A stretch of 64,000 bases of DNA from Okeania sp. SIO1I7 (GTDB lineage Bacteria; Cyanobacteriota; Cyanobacteriia; Cyanobacteriales; Microcoleaceae), in contig JAAHGF010000002.1 in NCBI GenBank assembly GCA_010672585.1, forward strand, positions 248,001-312,000. Reading direction: 5' to 3'. The notes under the pieces are model-generated. The model searched no databases. It saw only the letters and a list, made by a program, of their open reading frames with translations, and was not told the DNA's origin. Below are positions 58,289 through 64,000 of this stretch, in pieces. The first letter of the stretch is position 1, and each line of letters starts with the position of its first letter. Made by a program: the position numbers and the translations under genes.

Positions 58289-59185
58289 ATGCAAATTCGT
58301 CGCCGACCGCCAACTTCAGCTGTAGAAATGGGTAGTTTACGTTATGAAGTTTCTTTGCCAAACTCAAAACCTCAAAATATTCTGGAAGAAATTGTTTGGT
58401 ATAAAGAAAAAGAGGTAGATTATCTGCGGGATAAACAACCATTAGTTGAGTTAAAAAAGAAAATCAACTCAATGTCTGCTCCTCTGGATTTTTTAGCTGC
58501 CTTATCAACAGGAAAAACTCAACCTGCTGTAATTGCTGAAGTTAAAAAAGCTTCTCCTAGTAAAGGGATAATTAGAGAAGATTTTGAACCAGTTGCCATA
58601 GCTAAAGCATATCAACAAAATGGTGCAACTTGTATTTCGGTTTTGACAGATAAAAAATTCTTTCAAGGTAGCTTCGAATATTTGTCAAATATTAGGAAAA
58701 ATGTTGACTTACCACTACTGTGTAAAGACTTCCTGATTTATCCATATCAAATATATCTTGCTCGTTTATATGGAGCTGATGCTGTACTACTAATTGCGGC
58801 AATTTTATCAGACCAAGATTTAAAGTATTTTATTAAGATAGTTAATGCTTTAGGAATGACTGCTTTAGTTGAGGTTCATAGTTTAACAGAGTTAGACCGG
58901 GTATTGACAATAGAAGGAGTTAAATTGGTCGGTATAAATAATCGCAATTTAGCAGATTTTTCAGTAGATTTACAAACAACTTGTAAATTAATGGAAGCTA
59001 GGAATAAAGAGTTACAAAAACTTGGAATTTTAGTAGTAAGTGAATCAGGGATACATGGATTTCAAGATGTAAACATTGTTAAAAATGCTGGTGTGGATGC
59101 TGTTTTAATAGGTGAGTCTCTGATGAAAAAAGCAGACCCTGGTGCAGCACTGCTACAGTTATTTAAAGATAAACAGGTTAACTAA
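58289..59185 (+). CDS. trpC: Indole-3-glycerol-phosphate synthase
   Basis: Tryptophan pathway TIM-barrel enzyme converting carboxyphenylamino-deoxyribulose phosphate to indole-3-glycerol phosphate. The 298 residues include the cyanobacterial N-terminal extension [20 protein letters not shown] before [16 protein letters not shown]. Catalytic and binding landmarks: [15 protein letters not shown] with the Glu and Lys of strand 1, [13 protein letters not shown] (strand 2 Lys), [73 protein letters not shown] and [10 protein letters not shown]. Stand-alone, not in a trp operon here, as is usual in cyanobacteria. Confidence 0.97.
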   Translation: MQIRRRPPTSAVEMGSLRYEVSLPNSKPQNILEEIVWYKEKEVDYLRDKQPLVELKKKINSMSAPLDFLAALSTGKTQPAVIAEVKKASPSKGIIREDFEPVAIAKAYQQNGATCISVLTDKKFFQGSFEYLSNIRKNVDLPLLCKDFLIYPYQIYLARLYGADAVLLIAAILSDQDLKYFIKIVNALGMTALVEVHSLTELDRVLTIEGVKLVGINNRNLADFSVDLQTTCKLMEARNKELQKLGILVVSESGIHGFQDVNIVKNAGVDAVLIGESLMKKADPGAALLQLFKDKQVN

Positions 59186-59942
59186 AACTGGTAAAGATAT
59201 AGGGTTTTAGATTTAGATTATATCTTGACAATTTTTCAGATAAAAACTGTAGATGATAGAGTTATCAAAAAAATTACTGAATAATTAAATTTTCAACCCT
59301 CTCCTGGAAACTTGAAAGGAGGAAAAAATCTTTTTAGTCAGTCCTCTTGTTTGAAAAAGGGTTTCCTGACGGAATGCTCCGCAAACAGTAATTCAGTATT
59401 CAGCAAGTGATTTATAGAAGTTTAACTTAAAAATGAGAAGTTTTTTCGTCTGAAACTCCCTCAGAGCAAGAAAGCTTTGTCTCAATCTAAAGTTAAATGA
59501 CTATATATTTAAACCGAGAGAAATGCAATTTCAAAGAGGATTTATATTCGCTTTATCTGGGGAAGTTGGTATTAAGATGAAAATCAAATCTTATTTGCTT
59601 AAACCACATAAACTATATATAGCTGTCCTAAATAAGTTTTGAACAAATGTTAGTTATCTAAATACTGATGGTTACTTCTCTTGATATCTAGCTAATGTTC
59701 ATATTCTATCTAGAATGGCTATAGTTATTTATGTTCATATTAATTATCTTTTCCCTTATGGGTTTAATACCCTAGTTTCAACCATGGTGTCTACAATTAG
59801 TTGGGGTTTTAATCCCCATAACTTTTTCTTTGTTCCTTCTTCAAGAATAATTACTAATCCAGTAGTTCTCTGATTTCTATATTGTTGTTTAAATTATCGC
59901 ATAGGATAATTAACCAATCTGTAAACCGTTATAAATAAAACT
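59186..59942. other. Gene-free stretch between trpC and the DUF5340 gene
   Basis: Holds an inverted 24-bp mini-element copy at about 59371-59394 (cctgacggaatgctccgcaa), a gttttttcgtctgaaa repeat at 59440-59510 shared with 49.86 kb, and AT-rich DNA. No gene. Confidence 0.55.
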
Positions 59943-60173
59943 ATGGAAGCAATACCAGTTCCCTCCCGTATTCATTATGAACTGCTACTTCAGTTATTAG
60001 AAAAAAAGACGATTTTAGCAGTAGACTATAATACAAAGCAGCACGAAAAAGTACGGGAACTTATTGTAACTGTGAGAAAAGCTTTAGCACTACAAAAACA
60101 ATTTGAAGAAAGTTGCAAGCAAGCAAATTTACCAATTGAATATCAATGGTCTCTCAATGAAACAGAAAAATAA
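59943..60173 (+). CDS. DUF5340 family protein
   Basis: A 76-residue small soluble protein. The N-terminus MEAIPVPSRIHYELLLQLLE and the middle QHEKVRELIVTVRKALALQK followed by QFEESCKQANLPIEYQWSLN match the conserved cyanobacterial family DUF5340, which is all-helical and of unknown function. Length is normal. ATG 59943 is the only sensible start. No partner genes nearby. Confidence 0.85.
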   Translation: MEAIPVPSRIHYELLLQLLEKKTILAVDYNTKQHEKVRELIVTVRKALALQKQFEESCKQANLPIEYQWSLNETEK

Positions 60174-60365
60174 ATATTAAGTGCATTAGAACAAGCAAAA
60201 AAAAGGTATTTATGAATTTGATAATACTCAAAAATTAATATCTAAGACTTTTGAAAATCCAAAGGTAGAATTGGCAATTAATAACTTCACTATAAGACCT
60301 AGAATAAAATTAACAATCATTCATTAATTAAAAGAAGTAATTATCAATTATTAATTTAGTCTAAC

Positions 60366-60607
60366 TAACTAGGGTTTGCTGATTAAATCTAAAAGCATTG
60401 ACATATAAAGGTTGAGCGCATTTTTTAGTTAAAAAAAGTCCAAGCTTAATGGTCGTAATGCTTCAAAAAAGAGCGCATTTTAGGCTTATAGTTGCGCAGA
60501 ATAATCAAGGGATTATTCTTCCTCCTACCTCCTCTATAATTCCCATTTCTCCTGTCTCCTGTCTCCTACCCTTACCCATAAGACTTCCAATACGCAAACC
60601 CTAACTA
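60366..60607. repeat. MITE, family I (GGGTTTGC), TSD TAACTA, inside another repeat
   Basis: Body 60372-60601 (230 bp), left gggtttgctgattaaatc, right caatacgcaaaccc, flanked by TAACTA at 60366-60371 and 60602-60607. The flanks together equal the uninterrupted sequence at 61341-61360 and 61481-61500, which serve as empty sites. Confidence 0.95.
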
Positions 60608-61560
60608 ATACCATTCTTAGGGATGTCACGATTTATAGATTTGCTCAATGTAAAGTTTTTGGGAATGACACAGTTACTTCTTTGGTATCAATCCTCTATC
60701 TCAAAGGAAGAAGTAATTATCAATTATTAATTTATACCAGTTTAAAAAAAGAATGCTATAAAAAGGTGCATCTAGATCGGAGATCCTTAAAAAGAGCTTA
60801 TCTAATTCATTTTAGATAGTTATATCTATAATATCCTACATTCCGCACGACAAAATGTGGTATGGAAGAAGGAGTCAGGAGACAGGAGACAGGAGACAGA
60901 ATTTTAGAAAAAAATCATAGCTGCCGTGATTAAGTAATCATGTATAGCAAGTATTTATGCTTAATTATTTACTCAGAATTTGATGAACAAAAAAAGTAAT
61001 TAAGATGATTTGCATAGTATAAATACTTACCAAGCTACGGTTTCATATACTACTTTTAATGTTATGCTCTTGACGTGCGGAATATGGGATATATTTTTAC
61101 CGAATAATTAATAATTAATAATTAAATAATTCAGGTTTAAAGCCTCCCCTTTTAAGGGAAAAAAGCGGTCGATTGGATATGGCGAGGTCTCCTCGCCATA
61201 TCCAATCGACCAAGAGAAAAGAAAATATTCCTTATATTCAATCCTCTCGGTTTTAACCAGAGGTAATTATCAATTATCCATTATCCATTATCAATTAATG
61301 AATTCTACCATTTGTAAAAAACACTTATTAAATTAGTATTAGTCTACCTAACTAATACCATTCTTAGGTATTTCACAATTTATGGATTTGCTCAATGTAA
61401 AGTTTTTGGGAATGATACAGTTTCCTCTTTGGTATCAATCCTCTATCTCAAAGGAAGAAGTAATTATCAATTATTAATTTAGTCTACCTAACTAATACCA
61501 TTCTTAGGGATTTCACGATTTATAAATTTGCTCAATGTAAAGTTTTTGGGAATGATTACG
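60602..61560. repeat. ~140-bp repeat, three copies (one split by the family I element)
   Basis: taactaataccattcttagg begins copies at 60602, 61349 and 61489. Each carries ttgctcaatgtaaagttttt then gggaatga; the first two continue with tttggtatcaatcctctatc and aaaggaagaagtaattatca. The second and third are in tandem with a 140-bp period; the third is truncated. Between the first and second are an (aggagac)n tract (about 60875-60900) and a family VII repeat. Confidence 0.88.
61096..61302 (+). repeat. Family VII composite repeat with a perfect 21-bp hairpin core
   Basis: Forward copy. Its core holds an inverted repeat with arms 61167-61187 (ggtcgattggatatggcgag plus g) and 61191-61211 around the loop tct, a perfect 21-bp stem. 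Confidence 0.92.
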
Positions 61561-61904
61561 AGAAGTTAATGCAGTTAGTATTTCGGCGCTCATTTGTGAA
61601 ACTATTCAAAATCATTACTTTAACAACAAAAACTTTGTAATTAGTTTTAATTCCTAACTTTTACCAGATAAATAGTTGCTTCAACTATTGAATAATCCCT
61701 TAATATCTAAAATGTAAACTCTATAGAAAGAAAAATCAAAAATTTCCTCAAACAAAAATAATTAAAATTAAATAACTCCTAAAATAACTAAAACTTTCTT
61801 AGGTGGGAATCTTAAAGAAAAAATAAGTTTTTTCAATAAAATGCTTCTCAATCAATAAACATATAAACTAACTCAAGTAAAACAAAACATAAGGAATAGA
61901 AATC
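61561..61904. other. Upstream region of the aminotransferase gene
   Basis: AT-rich 344 bp with no gene; aaggaat lies just before the ATG as ribosome-binding site. Confidence 0.5.
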
Positions 61905-63062
61905 ATGAATGACAAACTAATGTTAATGATTCCCGGACCTACTCCAGTACCAGAAACAGCCTTACTAGCTATGGCCAAACATCCAATCGGCCATAGAAGT
62001 AGTGACTTTTCCAAAATTATGGCAGAGGTGACAGAAAACCTCAAATGGCTACATCAAACAAAAAATGATGTCCTAATTTTAGCATCTAGTGGAACTGGGG
62101 CCATGGAAGCAGGTATCATTAACTTTCTCAGTCCAGGCGATCGCGTACTATGTGGATGTAATGGTAAATTTGGCGATCGCTGGGCAGAAGTAGCTACCGC
62201 CTATGGCCTCCAAGTAGAAAAAATCACAGCAGAATGGGGCCAACCTCTGGACTCAGAAAAATTTCGTGAACAACTAGAAGCAGATAAAGAGAAAAAAATC
62301 AAGGCAGTCATTATCACCCATAGTGAAACTTCTACAGGTGTTCTCAACGACCTAGAAACTATTAATAGTTATGTTAAAGCTCATGGCGAAGCATTAATTA
62401 TAGTAGATGCCGTCACCAGTATTGGGGCAGTCAATATACCAATAGATGAATTGGGTCTTGATGTTGTTGCTTCAGGTTCTCAGAAAGGTTATATGATACC
62501 CCCTGGTTTAGCTTTTGTAGCAGTAGGTGCTAAAGCTTGGACTGCATATGAAACGGCCAAATTACCACGTTACTATCTTGACTTGGGTAAGTATCGTAAA
62601 GATGGAGCTAAAAATACTACACCTTTTACCCCACCAGTAAATTTATTCTTTGCCTTGCAAGCTACACTTAGAATGATGCAGGATGAAGGATTAGAAAATA
62701 TATTTGCTCGGCATCAACGTTTAATGAGTGCAACTCGTGCAGCAGTCAAAGCTTTAGGGTTGCCCCTATTGGGACCAGATGCAGTAGCTAGTCCTGCTAT
62801 TACGGCAGTTGCTCCTCCAGCAGAAGTAGACGCAGAAAAAATACGGACTATTGTAAATAAGCGTTTTGATATTGCTTTAGCTGGTGGACAAAACCACTTG
62901 AAAGGGAAAATTTTCCGTATTGGACATTTGGGTTTTGTCAGCGAACGGGATATTCTCACCGCTATCTCTGCATTAGAAGTTGCTTTGCGAGAGTTGGGAT
63001 ATGAAGCTTTTACTCCAGGAGCAGGTGTAGCTGCTGCTTCTAGAGTTTTAGCAGAGTCATAA
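61905..63062 (+). CDS. Serine/alanine-glyoxylate aminotransferase family protein (class V, PLP)
   Basis: Pyridoxal-phosphate enzyme of fold type I, class V, likely using glyoxylate and alanine or serine in photorespiratory glycolate metabolism. 385 residues. MIPGPTPVPETALLAMAKHP (8-27) is the family N-terminus; SSGTGAMEAGIINFL binds the cofactor phosphate; HSETSTGVLNDL and VDAVTSIGAVNIP (Asp168) hold the PLP ring; the Schiff-base Lys194 is in ASGSQKGYMIPPG. The C-terminal KIFRIGHLGFVSERDILTAI carries the substrate-carboxylate arginine. Cyanobacterial members are often mislabelled soluble hydrogenase subunit; nothing here supports that. No operon partner. Confidence 0.95.
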   Translation: MNDKLMLMIPGPTPVPETALLAMAKHPIGHRSSDFSKIMAEVTENLKWLHQTKNDVLILASSGTGAMEAGIINFLSPGDRVLCGCNGKFGDRWAEVATAYGLQVEKITAEWGQPLDSEKFREQLEADKEKKIKAVIITHSETSTGVLNDLETINSYVKAHGEALIIVDAVTSIGAVNIPIDELGLDVVASGSQKGYMIPPGLAFVAVGAKAWTAYETAKLPRYYLDLGKYRKDGAKNTTPFTPPVNLFFALQATLRMMQDEGLENIFARHQRLMSATRAAVKALGLPLLGPDAVASPAITAVAPPAEVDAEKIRTIVNKRFDIALAGGQNHLKGKIFRIGHLGFVSERDILTAISALEVALRELGYEAFTPGAGVAAASRVLAES

Positions 63063-63099
63063 TTTAGCTGACCCGCCAATTGCGGTGAAAAAGTCCCCA

Positions 63100-63230
63100 A
63101 AGAATTAAACATACGAACTCATTCTTGTCCCCATTGCTGTGTTGTGATTGACCGCGACTTGTTTGCGTAGCATTCCGTAGGAAATGCAGCAATAAATATA
63201 AAAAATAGGGCGGCAGGGCCCAGACGTCCT
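63100..63230 (+). pseudogene. tnpB relic 5: zinc-ribbon fragment
   Basis: The plus strand reads IRTHSCPHCCVVIDRD, a 24-bp insertion (63159-63182), then NAAINIKNRAAGP. In intact TnpB the DRD and NAAINI segments are contiguous. Only this C-terminal scrap of the gene is left; the first CxxC half and the RuvC parts are absent. Confidence 0.85.
63159..63182. repeat. 24-bp mini-element inserted in tnpB relic 5
   Basis: ttgtttgcgtagcattccgt then agga, between the codons for DRD and NAA. It keeps frame length (24 = 8 codons) but brings a TAG. Relatives: 19.96, 23.75, 50.07, 57.84, 59.37 and 63.97 kb. Confidence 0.85.
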
Positions 63231-63760
63231 TAAAGCACGCGCTTGTCCGACGGGGGACCGGGACTGCGAAACGAGAGAGCTTACACTATAGCTTCAGCTT
63301 AGTGTGGGAGCATATCACCATCTAAAATGTTGCAATAGTAGGGGGGGTTCCACGTTAAATTAATTAGTCTTAACCAATTAGATGAAACCGCCCCCACCCC
63401 ATTAACGAAGTCAGAAGTCAGAAGTCAGAAGTCAGAAGCGAGTGTGTAATTCTGAGGCCTCCTCAGAATGTAAGAAACGCTCAAGACACTCAGAAGTTAA
63501 CCCACCCCTAACCCCTCCCAACCCACCCCTAACCCCTCCCAGGAGGGGAGGGGAAGTAGGGGATGCGTGAGCAACTCTCCAAAAATTGTTCGCCTTAAAA
63601 GGTGGGGTGACACGACCCAATTATTTTGATAATCTAACGCTAGCTACATATTGAAGAACCTTTATTTTCAAGGTTTAATAATAGAATAGATTTTAAGTTT
63701 GATTTTAAATTGAGTTCTGAACTAGAGTTAAATTGATTATTTCTAGTAATTATTATGTAA
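63200..63760. other. Gene-free stretch with mini-elements
   Basis: A G+C-rich island lies at 63205-63285. Then come (agaagtc)n at 63412-63437, a diverged gagtgcgt-type palindrome at 63438-63487 (attctgagg-cct-cctcagaat), and tandem aacccacccctaacccctcc copies with a cctcccaggaggggagg palindrome at 63494-63560. No gene. Confidence 0.7.
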
Positions 63761-64000
63761 GTATTCTGTAAGTATTCAGCTATTAGCTGTCAGCTTAGGG
63801 CAATAAGACTCCCTCCTGAAGAAAGTGTTTAAATCAATATAGACTTTAAGGTTAAAGAAACCTGCTTTTGTAAGATTTAATTATGACTGAATTTTGGCTT
63901 AATAAGAACCCTTAATATAGGGTTTAAATCAAGCTCAAAACAATAGCTGATAGCTGATAGTTGACGGCTGTTTGCGCAGCATTTATTACGGAATGCTTAC
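63757..64000. repeat. Family III MITE at the window edge, with a mini-element in its right end
   Basis: Left end gtaagtattcagctattagc (from 63757 or 63768), right end ...ttgacggctg then a mini-element (tttgcgcagcatttattacgg) then aatgcttac, ending at base 64000. Any target duplication on the right would lie outside the window. Confidence 0.85.

Noticed and set aside
61905-63062. Soluble hydrogenase 42 kDa subunit
   Set aside because: All motifs are those of a class V PLP aminotransferase, including the Schiff-base lysine.
63432-63620. 62-codon minus-strand ORF
   Set aside because: Translation of the acccacccctaacccctcc repeats (PPLLGGVRGG-type sequence).

Overview
The window looks like chromosome of a filamentous, non-heterocystous marine-type cyanobacterium related to Trichodesmium/Okeania. 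The reasons are a HetR gene with a PatX-type RGSGR peptide gene beside it, a high-light-inducible protein, a cyanobacterial-type ADP-glucose pyrophosphorylase, DUF3611 and DUF5340 proteins, scattered gcgatcgc (HIP1-type) sites, low G+C, and a coding density near half. No genus-level claim can be proved from the window alone.

Layout. 1-1.4 kb: 3' end of a ParA-like ATPase followed by a 67-bp tandem repeat array. 1.8-10.3 kb: aldo/keto reductase (-), tnpB relic, GH13 amylase (-), an HTH-like protein plus a membrane pentapeptide-repeat protein (+), glgC (+), small P-loop kinase (+). 11.6-18.5 kb: class-II DnaJ (+), then Wzc-like tyrosine kinase/copolymerase and Wza-like exporter (both -), separated by a triplicated 236-bp unit. 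18.7-23.3 kb: tnpB relic, cysC (-), patX and hetR (+). 23.3-29 kb: repeat-dominated DNA with one interrupted gene and a peptide-type ABC binding lipoprotein (-). 29-34.6 kb: flavin reductase (+), tnpB relic, a decayed SPFH-like gene with six internal repeats (-), tautomerase (+). 34.8-43.4 kb: Gfo/Idh oxidoreductase (-), proB (+), RodZ-like HTH protein (-), DUF3611 (-), hli (+), small proteins, tRNA-Leu(CAA) overlapping an M48 protease (-). 45.5-63 kb: murA (-), ald (+), tRNA-Leu(CAG), SpoU methyltransferase (+), tnpB relic, lpd (+), trpC (+), DUF5340 (+), PLP aminotransferase (+).

Most genes are single transcription units without operon partners. Functional clusters are patX-hetR (filament patterning signal and its receptor), the Wza/Wzc-like polysaccharide export pair, and the candidate two-gene HTH/pentapeptide unit.

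The most striking content is between the genes. At least seven families of non-coding dispersed elements can be defined here, several with target duplications readable by eye: a GGGTTTGC family with 6-bp TANNTA duplications (five intact cases, and paralogous empty sites in the same window), a GTAAGCATTCAGC family with 8-bp duplications, and a GGGTGCATCT element with an 8-bp duplication. One GGGTTTGC element supplies the stop codon of ald. A second layer of 24-55 bp palindromic mini-elements sits inside five decayed tnpB genes; one mini-element type lies in the same reading frame in two different tnpB relics. Heptanucleotide tandem repeats are everywhere. No CRISPR array, rRNA or intact transposase was seen.
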